DNA of 64,000 bases, taken from NCBI RefSeq assembly GCF_024623725.1, contig NZ_JANKHG010000017.1, positions 640,213-704,212 on the forward strand, in the 5' to 3' direction. The notes beneath the pieces are model-generated. The model ran no database searches and was not told the origin of the DNA. It saw only the letters and a program-made list of their open reading frames with translations. Both the position numbers and the translations under genes were made by a program. This document shows positions 42,180-52,172 of the stretch, piece after piece. The DNA comes from Limnobacter parvus. GTDB lineage: Bacteria > Pseudomonadota > Gammaproteobacteria > Burkholderiales > Burkholderiaceae_B. Each line of letters starts with the position of its first letter. Positions within the stretch are counted from its first letter, which is position 1.

Positions 42180-42926
42180 TTAGACTTGGCCCGGCTTGCG
42201 CCCGGTAAGCAATTCAGCCACGTGCAGCACCTGCGTGTTGTCACCCATGCGGCGCAGGCGCCCTTCAATGTTCATCATGCAGCCCAGGTCGCCCAGCACC
42301 ACGGCTTGCGCGCCGGTGGCTTGAACCTGTTCACACTTGTCAGTGCAAATTGCGCTTGAAACCTCGCCGTATTTCAATGCGAAAGTACCACCAAAACCGC
42401 AACACTGGCGGCTGTCTTTCATCTCGAGAATTTCCACGCCACCCATCTTTCCGATCAAGGTTCGGGGCTGCTGTTGAACCCCCAATTCACGAAGACCGCT
42501 ACACGAATCGTGGTACGTGATCTGACTTAACTCACTGGCACCCAGCTTGAGCTTTTCAAGACCAATCACATTCACCAGAAAATCGGTTAATTCATAAGTT
42601 CGCGTTGCCAGGCGTGCTGCGCGCATTTTCAAATCCGGATCGTTTTTAAACACTTCGGTGTAATGCACCTTGGTCATTCCGGCACATGACCCTGAAGGCG
42701 CCACAACATAATCAAATTGCTCAAACTCCGCTAACCACTTTTGTGCCAATTTGTGTGTGCTTTCATGGTCGCCCGAATTCCAGGCGGGTTGACCACAACA
42801 GGTTTGCGCTTGTGGAACCACTACGTCACAACCCGCTGACTCCAACAACTCGACGGTTGAAAACCCGATCGAAGGCCGCATTGAATCCACGAGACAAGTT
42901 ACAAACAAACCGACACGCAAGGTCAT
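42180..42926 (-). CDS. lutA: LutA-type Fe-S oxidoreductase subunit (CCG domain)
   Basis: 248 residues from the ATG at 42926. Two CCG-domain motifs carry the redox cysteines: TCCGQPAWNSGDHE near residue 43 and QCCGFGGTFALKYGEVS near 173. N-terminal VGLFVTCLVDSMRPSIG is typical. With LutB it forms the lactate-oxidising complex. It faces the divergent iclR-type gene across 133 bases, so IclR control is likely but not shown. Confidence 0.93.
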   Translation of the reverse strand: MTLRVGLFVTCLVDSMRPSIGFSTVELLESAGCDVVVPQAQTCCGQPAWNSGDHESTHKLAQKWLAEFEQFDYVVAPSGSCAGMTKVHYTEVFKNDPDLKMRAARLATRTYELTDFLVNVIGLEKLKLGASELSQITYHDSCSGLRELGVQQQPRTLIGKMGGVEILEMKDSRQCCGFGGTFALKYGEVSSAICTDKCEQVQATGAQAVVLGDLGCMMNIEGRLRRMGDNTQVLHVAELLTGRKPGQV

Positions 42927-43059
42927 TCCCCAAATTTTTATCAAACCCGATCAAGTGTATGCAGCGCGCCGCTTTCAAGCCAGTAGTGATAACCATAAGG
43001 AGTGACGTTTTTCACAATATGGTTTACACTTTCCACTTGATGAAAAGGAAATTGTTGGT

Positions 43060-43860
43060 ATGAGCGAAGAGTCGATTGGGCGCACCAGTATTCAAGTTAT
43101 TGAACGAATGATGCAGTTACTGGATGCTTTGGCCGAACACCAAGACCCGGTTGCATTGAAGGACCTGGCGAGAGACACCAAGCTGCATCCTTCCACAGCA
43201 CACCGTATTTTGAATGATTTGGTGGCCTGCCGACTTGTGGACCGAACCGACCCAGGTCTTTACAGACTTGGTATGCGGTTGCTTGAATTGGGCAACCTTG
43301 TAAAAGCCAGACTGAACGTGCGCGACGCTGCGCTGGAATTGATGCGTAAGCTACACCGCTTGACAGGACAAACCGTTAATCTGTCCGTTCGCCAGGGCGA
43401 CGAAATTGTTTACGTAGATCGCGCGTACAGCGAACGTTCCGGCATGCAGGTGGTGCGCGCCATCGGTGGCCGAGCACCTTTGCATCTTACATCCACTGGA
43501 AAATTATTTTTGGCCAGTGAAACACCCGAACATTTGAGGCTGTATGCAGAACGAACCACCTTGCGTGGCACCACAATGAACAGCTTGACCACATTGGAAA
43601 AACTCGAGAAAGAGCTGAATCTGGTTCGAATCGATGGCTTTGCACGGGACAACGAGGAGCTTGAAATGGGCGTGCGCTGCATGGCCGCAGGCATTTTCGA
43701 TGACTCTTCAAAATTGATTGCCGGTTTATCGATTTCCGCGCCTGCCGACCGAATTCAGGAAGACTGGTTACAGGAACTAATGCACACAGCCCAGCGCATC
43801 AGCGCATCACTAGGCTGGCAGGGTCGGGTCATTCCCCCCAGCGGCAAATTCAGACTTTAG
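43060..43860 (+). CDS. IclR-family transcriptional regulator
   Basis: 266 residues. An N-terminal winged helix (VALKDLARDTKLHPSTAHRI near residue 35) is followed by the IclR effector domain (YVDRAYSERSGMQVV; GRAPLHLTSTGKLFLA). It is divergent from lutAB, its probable target. The ATG has an AAGGAA site about 10 bases upstream. A TTTTTCACAATATGG stretch about 40-50 bases upstream resembles half of an IclR-type operator. The effector may be lactate or a related acid, by inference. Its stop overlaps that of pbpG. Confidence 0.9.
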   Translation: MSEESIGRTSIQVIERMMQLLDALAEHQDPVALKDLARDTKLHPSTAHRILNDLVACRLVDRTDPGLYRLGMRLLELGNLVKARLNVRDAALELMRKLHRLTGQTVNLSVRQGDEIVYVDRAYSERSGMQVVRAIGGRAPLHLTSTGKLFLASETPEHLRLYAERTTLRGTTMNSLTTLEKLEKELNLVRIDGFARDNEELEMGVRCMAAGIFDDSSKLIAGLSISAPADRIQEDWLQELMHTAQRISASLGWQGRVIPPSGKFRL

Positions 43861-44765
43861 TTGGCTTGTTTGGGCACGTAGCCGGTGGCAGTGATAGTCG
43901 GGCTGATGTTTGACTCAACAGCCATCACATATTCGCGAATGCGCTCTGCATCCGCGAAACGGGCTTGAGAACCCAATGCATCCAACAGCACGATAACCAG
44001 ATTGCGATCTCCCACGCGAGCTTTCATCACCAGGCAACGCCCTGCCTCATTAATAAATCCGGTTTTTTGAACTTGAATATCCCACTCTTTGTTCTTGATT
44101 AACCGATTAGTATTCCTGAAGTTGAGTTGACCTTTCCCGGACTGAACAGAAAACTGCGGGTCTGTTGAAAACTGGCGGATCAACGGAAAGCGCTGAGCAT
44201 GAAGTACCATGCGAGCGAGGTCGTTTGCACTCGACTTGTTTTCAACCGACAAACCCGTGGTTTCAGCGAAATTTGTGTTGAACATTCGCAGGGAAGTAGC
44301 CCTGCGGTTCATTTGTGCCACACATGCGGCCAAACCACCCGGGTAGCTGCGACCCAAGGCTGAGGCGGCACGATTTTCCGACGCCATCAATGCCAAATGA
44401 ATTAATTCTCGACGAGTAAATTCGCTTCCAGGCGTCAAGCGTGAGCGCGTATTTTTGTAATAGTCGATGTCTGCGTTTGTAATGGTAATCACTTCATCGA
44501 GATCGAGCCCGGCTTCGAGCGTAACCACCACGGTCATGACCTTCGTAATTGAAGCGATCGGGAGTACTACAGATGGGTTTTTTGCGTATAGCACTTCAAG
44601 CGAGTCGGCATCTGCGACCAGTGCCACCGAACTGTTTAACGACAGGGGGTCGTGGGCCTGTTTTAAATCGGCACGTTCAATTGAAGTCGGAGAGGCATGT
44701 AAACCTGAATGCGCCACCATGAAAAAAGCCAGAATTACCTTAAACAACAGCGCTTTGTAAATCAT
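43857..44765 (-). CDS. pbpG: D-alanyl-D-alanine endopeptidase PbpG (PBP7-like)
   Basis: 302 residues from the ATG at 44765. Signal peptide (LFKVILAFFMVAHSGLHAS) and the three low-mass penicillin-binding motifs: SITKVMT (SxxK), SENRAA (SxN) and QKTGFI (KTG). It trims peptidoglycan cross-links in the periplasm. The frame extends to 44834, but those residues precede the signal peptide. The C-terminus is short and without a membrane anchor, as in PBP7. Confidence 0.92.
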   Translation of the reverse strand: MIYKALLFKVILAFFMVAHSGLHASPTSIERADLKQAHDPLSLNSSVALVADADSLEVLYAKNPSVVLPIASITKVMTVVVTLEAGLDLDEVITITNADIDYYKNTRSRLTPGSEFTRRELIHLALMASENRAASALGRSYPGGLAACVAQMNRRATSLRMFNTNFAETTGLSVENKSSANDLARMVLHAQRFPLIRQFSTDPQFSVQSGKGQLNFRNTNRLIKNKEWDIQVQKTGFINEAGRCLVMKARVGDRNLVIVLLDALGSQARFADAERIREYVMAVESNISPTITATGYVPKQAN

Positions 44766-44897
44766 GGTGTGTTTGTCTTTTTTATTTGTACGAATAATGC
44801 AATGAATTCTACGCAGAATCCCTCGCGCAGCCAAGGCCCTAGATCTTTTAATAACAGGCTTTTAAGTGGCCTATTTCGAGCTTTTTCTTAAATATAC

Positions 44898-45851
44898 CTA
44901 GATTGAGTAGTGCTGACCGTATTCTGCGAGCCTTTGGACCACCCCCAATTGGAGGTCTGTTAAGTATTCAAGGTCGTTAAAATAACCACCCGCCATAACC
45001 GCCACCACAGGCAACCCCTGTTTTTTAGCCCAATGAAGTACAACTCGATCCCTTTGCTCAATGCCCGCATCGCTCAGTGACAGTTTGCCCAATCGGTCGG
45101 CATGGTGAGCATCAAGCCCTGCCACATACAGGACTAGATCGGCAGAAAACACCCGTTCAATGCTCTCAAGTGCGGATTCAAGTTGAGTGAGATAGTCCGC
45201 ATCGCCAGTTCCGTCCGACAGAGCGATGTCCAGATCACTTTTGGTCTTCACAAATGGATAGTTGCTCTGGCCGTGCATTGAAAAAGTAAAAGTGCTGTTG
45301 TCACCAGTCAAAATTTCTGCCGTACCATCACCTTGGTGAACATCCAGATCAATGACCAGCACCTTGGGAGTAACCGTAGGGCCGGCTGCCAAATGATCAG
45401 TTCTGGTGCCCGCCGCGATTGCGTCTGTTTGAAACACCCTGGCCGCTACTGCCAAATCGTTAAACACACAAAAACCACCACCTTCAGCACGCTTGGCATG
45501 GTGAGTGCCGCCAGCCAGGTTTACTGATGCCCCATGGTGCACCGCACTCCGAACTGCCGCCACAGTCGCCCCCACCGAGCGCAACGAACGTTCAACCATT
45601 CGTTCAGACCAGGGAAAACCAATCGCCCTTTGTTCATTTGCGGAAACTTCACCACTTTCAATTCGACGAATATATTCGGTGCAGTGCGCAAGCGCCAATT
45701 GTCCTGGCGTGGCCGCTAAAGGCACACAAAGCTTTGCTGTGTGAAGGGTTTTCTCCACTTTGTCACGAAGAATCCGATACTTCTGCATTGGAAACCGATG
45801 ACCAGCAGGCAGCGGCAGCACGAACTCATCGGTGTAGAAAACGTCAATCAT
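44898..45851 (-). CDS. Histone-deacetylase-family protein (class IV/HDAC11-like)
   Basis: 317 residues. The zinc-hydrolase core is complete: GGTHHAKRAEGGGFCVFND near residue 117, DLDVHQGDGTAEIL near 172 and AGLDAHHADRLG with the second metal ligand near 265. Bacterial members deacetylate small molecules or proteins. The substrate here is unknown. It faces the phasin promoter region. In-frame tandem ATGs (45854, 45851) leave the exact start open. Confidence 0.9.
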   Translation of the reverse strand: MIDVFYTDEFVLPLPAGHRFPMQKYRILRDKVEKTLHTAKLCVPLAATPGQLALAHCTEYIRRIESGEVSANEQRAIGFPWSERMVERSLRSVGATVAAVRSAVHHGASVNLAGGTHHAKRAEGGGFCVFNDLAVAARVFQTDAIAAGTRTDHLAAGPTVTPKVLVIDLDVHQGDGTAEILTGDNSTFTFSMHGQSNYPFVKTKSDLDIALSDGTGDADYLTQLESALESIERVFSADLVLYVAGLDAHHADRLGKLSLSDAGIEQRDRVVLHWAKKQGLPVVAVMAGGYFNDLEYLTDLQLGVVQRLAEYGQHYSI

Positions 45852-45899
45852 CATTAATACAACAGAACGAACATAAATTATTGCATCGCAACATTTTTA

Positions 45900-45927
45900 T
45901 TGACAGCGAAAAAAATTTTGGTAGAAT
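45900..45927 (+). promoter_or_regulatory. Sigma-70 promoter of the phasin gene
   Basis: TTGACA (45900-45905), a 16-base spacer and TAGAAT (45922-45927). The -35 is perfect. The leader is about 65 bases long and carries a GGAG site before the ATG at 46000. Confidence 0.8.
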
Positions 45928-45999
45928 TCAATTTGTGCACCGCGTCAAACGGTGTTCAAAACGACAAATTTAGCGTTAAAAAACCTGACGGAGCAAACT

Positions 46000-46557
46000 A
46001 TGATGATGACCCCCGAACAATTCCTGGACGTTCAAAAAACCAACCTTGAGAAGATCTTGGGTCTGAGCCAGCAGTCGTTCAGCAACGTTGAGAAAGTAGT
46101 CGAATTGAATTTGAATGCTGTTAAATCTTACATGGAAGACAGCGCTGAAGCCATGAAGGCTTTGTCATCTGCGAAAGACATCCAAGAATTTATGGCTGTA
46201 TCTAGCTCTGTTGCTCAGCCAATGTCTGAGAAAGCAGTTGCATACAGCAAAGATCTTTACGCTTTGACTTCCAGTTTCGCTTCTGAGACAGCCAAAATGG
46301 TTGAGCAGCAAGTTGCTGAAAGCAATGAAAAACTGGCCGAAATCGTTGAAACAGCCAGCAAGAACGCCCCAGCCGGTTCTGAGAGTGCAGTTGCATTCAT
46401 GAAGTCCGCACTGACGGCAGCGAATACAGCTTACGAAGGTGTAAGCAAGGCCACAAAACAAGCTGTTGAAATGGCAGAAGCCAATATGGACGCCGCAAGC
46501 AAGGCAACCATCAAGGCCACCAACACAGCCACAACCAAGGCCCGCAAAGCTGCCTAA
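46000..46557 (+). CDS. phaP: Phasin (polyhydroxyalkanoate granule protein)
   Basis: 185 residues, almost wholly amphipathic helix, of the Phasin_2 family (PEQFLDVQKTNLEKILGLSQ; SFASETAKMVEQQVAESNEK). The C-terminus is an Ala/Lys/Thr-rich tail like those of DNA-binding phasins. It coats PHA granules. GGAG sits about 8 bases before the ATG. The strong promoter fits an abundant structural protein. The gene ends at a clear terminator. Confidence 0.93.
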   Translation: MMMTPEQFLDVQKTNLEKILGLSQQSFSNVEKVVELNLNAVKSYMEDSAEAMKALSSAKDIQEFMAVSSSVAQPMSEKAVAYSKDLYALTSSFASETAKMVEQQVAESNEKLAEIVETASKNAPAGSESAVAFMKSALTAANTAYEGVSKATKQAVEMAEANMDAASKATIKATNTATTKARKAA

Positions 46558-46610
46558 TTGGTAGCTTGCCTGTAACGATGTCTCCTCGTTCCTCCTGGAA
46601 CGAATTCTCA

Positions 46611-46643
46611 AAGCCTGTCCACTTTTGTGGCAGGCTTTTTTTT
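46611..46643. terminator. Rho-independent terminator after phaP
   Basis: Stem AAGCCTG-TCCAC / GTGG-CAGGCTT around TTTT, followed by eight or more T. It also stands beside the end of the convergent CinA-like gene. Confidence 0.9.
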
Positions 46644-46652
46644 ATTCAATTT

Positions 46653-47435
46653 TTATACAATCAATTCAACTTTGCACTGCATGGTTTCAAGAATTTTTAA
46701 CAACTCGTTGAATGCAGTTGTAACCACCTCTTTCTTCTCGATGCCACCACGCGCTTTAACACCCAGTTCAATGTGCCTGGCCATTTTATTGTCGCCAACA
46801 CTGGGCAAGCTGTACAGCTTACAGTCGGGAAATGCCGTTTCAAGCAGCTCCATTACAGGCGTGATTCTCGCTTCGGGGGTATTAAACAACAGCAAGGCAC
46901 GCTTGTATTCAAGTTCCTGATGGTGATACTCGATGTACAAGGTATCTAGAACCCATTCAATCATGGGCCATGCCATGACCGGAAAGCCTGGCACAAAATG
47001 GTGCTGCCCCACAGTAAAGCCAGCGATTCGATTAAAAGGATTGGGGATCAGAGTGGCACCTTCAGGGAAATCAGCCATGCGCAATCTGAATTCATCCATC
47101 GGCTGACCACTTTCTTCGCAACGCTGGCGAATCAATTCCACTGCCCCACTGTGGCGAACGATAGGCCGACCCAATGCTTGTGCCGCTGCTTGCCGAGTGT
47201 GGTCATCGGGTGTGCCACCAATCCCGCCGCAGCTCAACACAATGTGGTCGCTTGCGAATGAACGCCTTAATGTATCAGTCAAGAATTCACGGTCGTCACC
47301 CACCATCTGCACCCAAGAAAGATGCAAACCTCGTGCTGAAAGTCTTTCGATGACTGCAGGTATGTGCTTGTCTTGCCGCAAGCCCGACAAAATTTCATCG
47401 CCGACCACGATGAGGCCAATTTTAGGTACTGCCAT
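46653..47435 (-). CDS. CinA N-terminal (molybdopterin-binding-like) domain protein
   Basis: 260 residues. MoaB/CinA-like fold with IGLIVVGDEILSG at the N-terminus and SCGGIGGTPDDHTRQAAA near residue 70; the CinA landmark PNPFNRIAGF follows. It lacks the C-terminal nicotinamide-nucleotide amidase domain of CinA, so it is the stand-alone form. Its function is not established. A GAAGAG site precedes the ATG. Confidence 0.85.
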   Translation of the reverse strand: MAVPKIGLIVVGDEILSGLRQDKHIPAVIERLSARGLHLSWVQMVGDDREFLTDTLRRSFASDHIVLSCGGIGGTPDDHTRQAAAQALGRPIVRHSGAVELIRQRCEESGQPMDEFRLRMADFPEGATLIPNPFNRIAGFTVGQHHFVPGFPVMAWPMIEWVLDTLYIEYHHQELEYKRALLLFNTPEARITPVMELLETAFPDCKLYSLPSVGDNKMARHIELGVKARGGIEKKEVVTTAFNELLKILETMQCKVELIV

Positions 47436-47458
47436 TGTGTTGCTCTTCGATAAGGTTT

Positions 47459-48223
47459 TTAGTTTGTTTCAATCATGGGCATTTCAATGACTTTGTCTTC
47501 ACGCACTTTGACCAATGCGCCCATGTAATGGCGTGTGAACGCAAGGGCTGACATTACAGGCATGATTAACAGGATGGGCGGTATGAAACTAAGAAACGCA
47601 CACACCAAACCGATCAGCCAGGCCGAAGTGCTGTCGCGCTTTTTGATTTCCTTTATTTCCAACTTGGTGGCATGCCCAGCCAGGGAGTCAAACCGCATCA
47701 CCGCCATGAGCAAATAGGCAGTAAGCAACACTGGCAACACGAAAGCCATGCCGGGAATCAGCCAAAGGGGCAATGTCACAATCCAGGCAATCAAGAAGAC
47801 AACAACTGCTTTTAAGGTGACCCACAAGCTCATGACCGTGCCTGAATCGCCCTTCTTCGCAATGCCTTGAAACTCTTTGTCGGTCAAATAGTTCACCACA
47901 GGCGGGGTGACGTACAAGCCAGCCAGCAGCACTGCTGAAGTGGCAACAATTGGCCACAACAATCCAAATACAGCCAACGGCACAAGAATGAACTTAAGCC
48001 AGCCTAGAAACGCTGCATCGGTGGCCAAGGCTTCTACAGAAAAGTCGAGCCCAACAAACGACAAAGCCCACATGGCCGCATTGACCAAAGGGTCAATAGA
48101 AAGCCAGATAACCACCAGCCAGAATACAGAGGCGATGGCCACTGACACCAAAGTCAGCATCAGCATTTTTGGGCGGAAAGAATCGACCAGGGCATTAAAA
48201 AGAATGGACATTGCATTGTTCAT
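47459..48223 (-). CDS. EI24/CysZ-like membrane protein
   Basis: 254-residue membrane protein with four or five spans. EI24-domain blocks: PLWLIPGMAFVLPVLLTAYLL and a C-terminal ILLIMPVMSALAFTRHYMGALV (quoted in parts). CysZ, the best-known relative, imports sulfate, but there are no cys genes nearby. The ATG has an AAGGAA site 6-7 bases upstream. The gene lies between hrpA and the CinA-like gene, all minus strand and closely spaced. Confidence 0.82.
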   Translation of the reverse strand: MNNAMSILFNALVDSFRPKMLMLTLVSVAIASVFWLVVIWLSIDPLVNAAMWALSFVGLDFSVEALATDAAFLGWLKFILVPLAVFGLLWPIVATSAVLLAGLYVTPPVVNYLTDKEFQGIAKKGDSGTVMSLWVTLKAVVVFLIAWIVTLPLWLIPGMAFVLPVLLTAYLLMAVMRFDSLAGHATKLEIKEIKKRDSTSAWLIGLVCAFLSFIPPILLIMPVMSALAFTRHYMGALVKVREDKVIEMPMIETN

Positions 48224-48236
48224 ACACGTTCCTTAT

Positions 48237-51200
48237 TTATTGATTTCGCCTGGCCATGGTTTCCCAGGCTTTCTGCAGTCGTTTTGCCGACACAGGCATG
48301 GGGGTTCTCAGCTCTTGGGCAAACAAAGACACCCTTAGTTCTTGAAGCTGCCAGGCAAACTGACTCAAGCTTTCGTCTTCCTGACCTTTCAATTGCGAAC
48401 TTGCACGGACCCAGTGTAATTGAAGATCCATGACTTCTTTCATCAACTGCTTGTCACGGTCGATTGAATTGCGCGCACGTTCCAGGCGAATCTGTGCTGC
48501 CTTTAAATAACGTGGGTAATGGGCCAATTGCTCCCATGGTTTTTTCAGCAGAAAGCCCTTGGGCAACAGCCAGTTCAACTGGTTTTGAATGTCTGCCACA
48601 CAATCTGGAAAGGCTTTGGCAGAGGCTTGAAGCTTTTTACTTAAGGCACTGTGCTCATTCAAAATAATCAACAGGATTTTTCCGATTTCCTGTGCAATCA
48701 AATTCATTCGTGCACGTGCTTCTTGCACTTTGCTTGCAAATTCTGCTTGCGTGGAAGGCAGACCAGCAGCCAAAGCGCTGCGCATCAAGGTCAACTTTAT
48801 CCACTGCAATTGAAGATCTTCTGCCGAACCCAAAGGCATGTACAGCATGGCCACTTTTTGGAAATCAAGCAGATTCTTGGTCAGGTATTTCAGCGGTTCT
48901 TTCAACGCGATATTGAACAGGCGCAGCACACCATCCAGATGAACCTTTCGTGCGATTTCTTCTTCGTCGTACACCTCGACAATGCAGTGCTCGCCCATGT
49001 CTTTCAAAGCGGGGTAGCCAAAGAAGGTTTGCCCACCGCGCTTGATTTCCAGCATGTCGGGCAAGGTTCCAAAACTCCAGTCGGTGATTGGCTGGTCGTT
49101 GAACTTATTGGCCTCACTGGCCTCACTGGTCTTGGCGGCTTGACTGTTTTGCGTCAGCTTGTTTTGCGTAACATTGTGGTGTCCGGGTTTTGCGTTAGCC
49201 TGGGGGGCAGCTCCCTCACCCACCCCCACTTGCACTTGCACCTGCGCGCGAACCTGTTCAACTACAGCTGAACTTTTGAAGCTTTCTTGCGCTTTGCGCC
49301 CCCATTCGGCTTTCAAGGCAGACAGGCTGCGTTGCATGTCAAGTTGGCGACCATGTTCATCCACCAGCTTGAAATTCATGAAATGGTGCGGTGGCAGGGT
49401 TTCAATTCTGAAGTCGCTCAGCAAGGGCCGTGCGGGTGTTTCACTGGCCACAAAGTCGCGCAGGCGTTCAAGCAAAGGTTTTTCATATAGCTTGGGGTCG
49501 TAATGCGCCTGCGCAAATTTCTCTGCAAACTGCGGCACTGGCACACAATGGCGGCGAATTTTTTGGGGCAAGCTTTTCAGCAGCAGCAAGGCTTTTTCCT
49601 TCAGCATGCCGGGCACCAGCCATTCCGTGCGGCCTACATTCACCTGGTTCAGCAACATCAAAGGTATGGTTAAGGTAACGCCGTCACGGGGGCTGCCTGG
49701 TTCGAAGTGGTAGCTTAAATCAAAGGCCAAACCACCCATTTCCAGCTTCTTGGGATAAAACTCGGTGGTAATGTCACCCGCTTTTTTGCTCAGCAGGTCT
49801 TCCTTGTTCAAATACAAGGCGGCCAGGTCTTCTTTGCTGGCTTGCTTGGCCCAGTTTTCCAGGGTTTGCTGGTTGTAGGCACCTGCTGGCAGCTTGTCGT
49901 CGTAAAACTGGGCGATCAATGCTTCGTCGACCAAAATATCCTGGCGACGCGCTTTGTGTTCAAGCTTTTCCAAGTCTTCAATCAACTTGCGGTTGTGAAC
50001 ATAAAAGGGCACGTTGGTTTTAACTTGCCCCGGCACCAATCCCTCGTGAATCATCAGCCTTCGCGCATCGGCCTGATTGAACCGGGCAAGGCTGACCCTG
50101 CGCTGTGAATACACGGGCAAACCGTAAATGGTGCCAGTTTCCAGTGCAACAGCTTGGCCTGAACCCTTTTCCCAATGCGGATTGGTGTGGTTTCGCTTTA
50201 GCAGGTGTGCCCCGACCTTTTCTATCCAGTCGGGTTGAATTCTGGCCACGCTGCGGGCGTAAAGGCGCGTGGTCTCAACAAGCTCTGCGCCCATAATCCA
50301 CTTAAATCCTTTTTTAAACAGATTCGACCCCGGGTGCACTGAAAACTTAATGCTGCGTGCACCCAAATAAATCGGGTCGGTTTCGTGCTTCAAACCAATA
50401 TTGCCCAGCAAACCCGCCATAAAAGCCATGTGAATTTGATCGTATTCCGCTGCTTTGGTGTTCAAGGTCCACTTTTGATCTTTCACCATGGCGGTTAGCT
50501 GCTGGTGCACTTCGCCCCATTCGCGAAGGCGGTTGGCTGACAAGAATTTGCGCTGCAGCGCATTTTTCATTTCGCGATTGGTCAATGATTGTTCTTTTAA
50601 ATTAACATAATACTTCCACAATTTAAGAAATGACATGAAGTCTGATTCTGTGTCGTCAAATTGCTGCTGCGCATTGTCGGCGGCTTCCTGGGCGTCAATT
50701 GGCCGGTCGCGTGGGTCTTGAATCGACAAGGCAGCGGCCAACACCAACAACTCATTCAGGCAGGCGCGCTGGCTTGCCTCGAACAACATTCTTGCAATGC
50801 GTGGGTCCAATGGCAATTTGGCCAATGCCCGCCCAATCTTGGTTAGCTGCCCTGCTTCGTCCAGTGCGTTCAGTTCGCTGAGTAACTGGTAACCATCGGC
50901 GATGGCTCGGCCCATTGGGCGCTGCAAAAATGGGAAATCTTCGACTTCGGTCAGGTGCAGGCTTTTCATCCGCAAAATTACAGAAGCCAACGAAGAACGA
51001 AGAATTTCCGGGTCGGAATAATCGGCACGGCCTGCGAAATCAGATTCTGCGTACAGGCGAATGCACACACCGTTGGCCACACGGCCACACCGGCCTGCGC
51101 GCTGATTGGCCGATGCCTTGGAAATACGCTCAACCTGCAACATTTCAACCTTGTTGCGGTAGCTGTAGCGCTTCACACGCGCCTGGCCTGAATCAATTAC

Positions 51201-52172
51201 GTAGCGTATGCCGGGCACTGTCAGCGAGGTTTCAGCCACGTTGGTCGACAGCACAATGCGCCTGCGACCGCTTGGCTTGAAAATGCGTTCCTGTTCCTGC
51301 GCAGTCAGCCTGGCAAACAGCGGTAACACCTCAAGTGCTAGCCGCATGTTCTTGCCCAGGAAATTGGCCATGTCGCGAATTTCACGCTCGCCGGGCAGAA
51401 ACATCAAAATGTCGCCCTGGCCCTCGCGGCATAGCTCTTCAACGGCATCCAGGGTGGCGGCCTGAAAGGCGTCCTCATCCACTTCGTCCGATGGGTTCAC
51501 CGGGGCATTCTTGCGCCGGTTTGTATCGAAGTCGTTGGGGTCTTTGTAACGCACTTCAACCGGGTACAGTCGGCCCGACACTTCAATCACAGGTGCAGGC
51601 TTTCCTGCGGCATCTTCAAAATGTTTGGAAAAACGTTCTGCGTCGATGGTTGCAGACGTCACAATCAACTTCAAATCGGGTCGCTTGCTCAGAACCTCTT
51701 TCAAATAGCCCAACAAGAAGTCGATGTTCAGGCTGCGCTCGTGCGCCTCATCGATGATGATGGTGTCGTACTTTTTAAACAGCGGGTCTGTTTGGCTTTC
51801 GGCCAGCAAAATACCGTCGGTGACCAGCTTGACCGCGGTATTGGCATTGGATTGGTCTTGAAAACGAATTTTGAAGCCCACCCACTGGCCCACTTCTGAA
51901 TTCAATTCTTGTGCAATTCGCTTGGCGGTTGCGGTCGCTGCCAAACGGCGCGGCTGGGTGTGAACAATACTTTGGCCTTTCAAACCACGCCCAAGTTCAA
52001 GACACATTTTGGGTAGCTGGGTGGTTTTACCCGAACCGGTTTCGCCACACACAATAACAACCTGGTTTGCATCAATGAGCCGTTTGATTTCTTCACGACG
52101 CTGGGAAACCGGCAACTCTTCGGGATAGCGAATTTCGGGTGGGGACTGAATGGTTTGCTCTTTTGACAACAC
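48237..52172 (-). CDS. hrpA: ATP-dependent RNA helicase HrpA
   Basis: 1311 residues, the full size of the DEAH-box helicase HrpA. Walker A GETGSGKTTQLPK near residue 44, DEAH box IIIDEAHERSLNIDF near 139, and motif VI QRAGRCGRVANG near 355. The long C-terminal HrpA-specific region is intact apart from an Ala/Gln/Asn-rich insert near residues 990-1030 that looks like a spacer. HrpA acts on stalled ribosomes and mRNA. The start is a GTG at 52172 or a TTG one codon later. It faces argA across 150 bases. Confidence 0.94.
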   Translation of the reverse strand: MLSKEQTIQSPPEIRYPEELPVSQRREEIKRLIDANQVVIVCGETGSGKTTQLPKMCLELGRGLKGQSIVHTQPRRLAATATAKRIAQELNSEVGQWVGFKIRFQDQSNANTAVKLVTDGILLAESQTDPLFKKYDTIIIDEAHERSLNIDFLLGYLKEVLSKRPDLKLIVTSATIDAERFSKHFEDAAGKPAPVIEVSGRLYPVEVRYKDPNDFDTNRRKNAPVNPSDEVDEDAFQAATLDAVEELCREGQGDILMFLPGEREIRDMANFLGKNMRLALEVLPLFARLTAQEQERIFKPSGRRRIVLSTNVAETSLTVPGIRYVIDSGQARVKRYSYRNKVEMLQVERISKASANQRAGRCGRVANGVCIRLYAESDFAGRADYSDPEILRSSLASVILRMKSLHLTEVEDFPFLQRPMGRAIADGYQLLSELNALDEAGQLTKIGRALAKLPLDPRIARMLFEASQRACLNELLVLAAALSIQDPRDRPIDAQEAADNAQQQFDDTESDFMSFLKLWKYYVNLKEQSLTNREMKNALQRKFLSANRLREWGEVHQQLTAMVKDQKWTLNTKAAEYDQIHMAFMAGLLGNIGLKHETDPIYLGARSIKFSVHPGSNLFKKGFKWIMGAELVETTRLYARSVARIQPDWIEKVGAHLLKRNHTNPHWEKGSGQAVALETGTIYGLPVYSQRRVSLARFNQADARRLMIHEGLVPGQVKTNVPFYVHNRKLIEDLEKLEHKARRQDILVDEALIAQFYDDKLPAGAYNQQTLENWAKQASKEDLAALYLNKEDLLSKKAGDITTEFYPKKLEMGGLAFDLSYHFEPGSPRDGVTLTIPLMLLNQVNVGRTEWLVPGMLKEKALLLLKSLPQKIRRHCVPVPQFAEKFAQAHYDPKLYEKPLLERLRDFVASETPARPLLSDFRIETLPPHHFMNFKLVDEHGRQLDMQRSLSALKAEWGRKAQESFKSSAVVEQVRAQVQVQVGVGEGAAPQANAKPGHHNVTQNKLTQNSQAAKTSEASEANKFNDQPITDWSFGTLPDMLEIKRGGQTFFGYPALKDMGEHCIVEVYDEEEIARKVHLDGVLRLFNIALKEPLKYLTKNLLDFQKVAMLYMPLGSAEDLQLQWIKLTLMRSALAAGLPSTQAEFASKVQEARARMNLIAQEIGKILLIILNEHSALSKKLQASAKAFPDCVADIQNQLNWLLPKGFLLKKPWEQLAHYPRYLKAAQIRLERARNSIDRDKQLMKEVMDLQLHWVRASSQLKGQEDESLSQFAWQLQELRVSLFAQELRTPMPVSAKRLQKAWETMARRNQ

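Noticed and set aside
44766..44897. Small gene between pbpG and the HDAC-like gene
   Set aside because: The 132 bases contain no start with ribosome site and no coherent frame; it is an AT-rich promoter region.
48651..49271. 206-residue plus-strand frame inside hrpA
   Set aside because: It is an antisense shadow of the well-conserved hrpA coding sequence.
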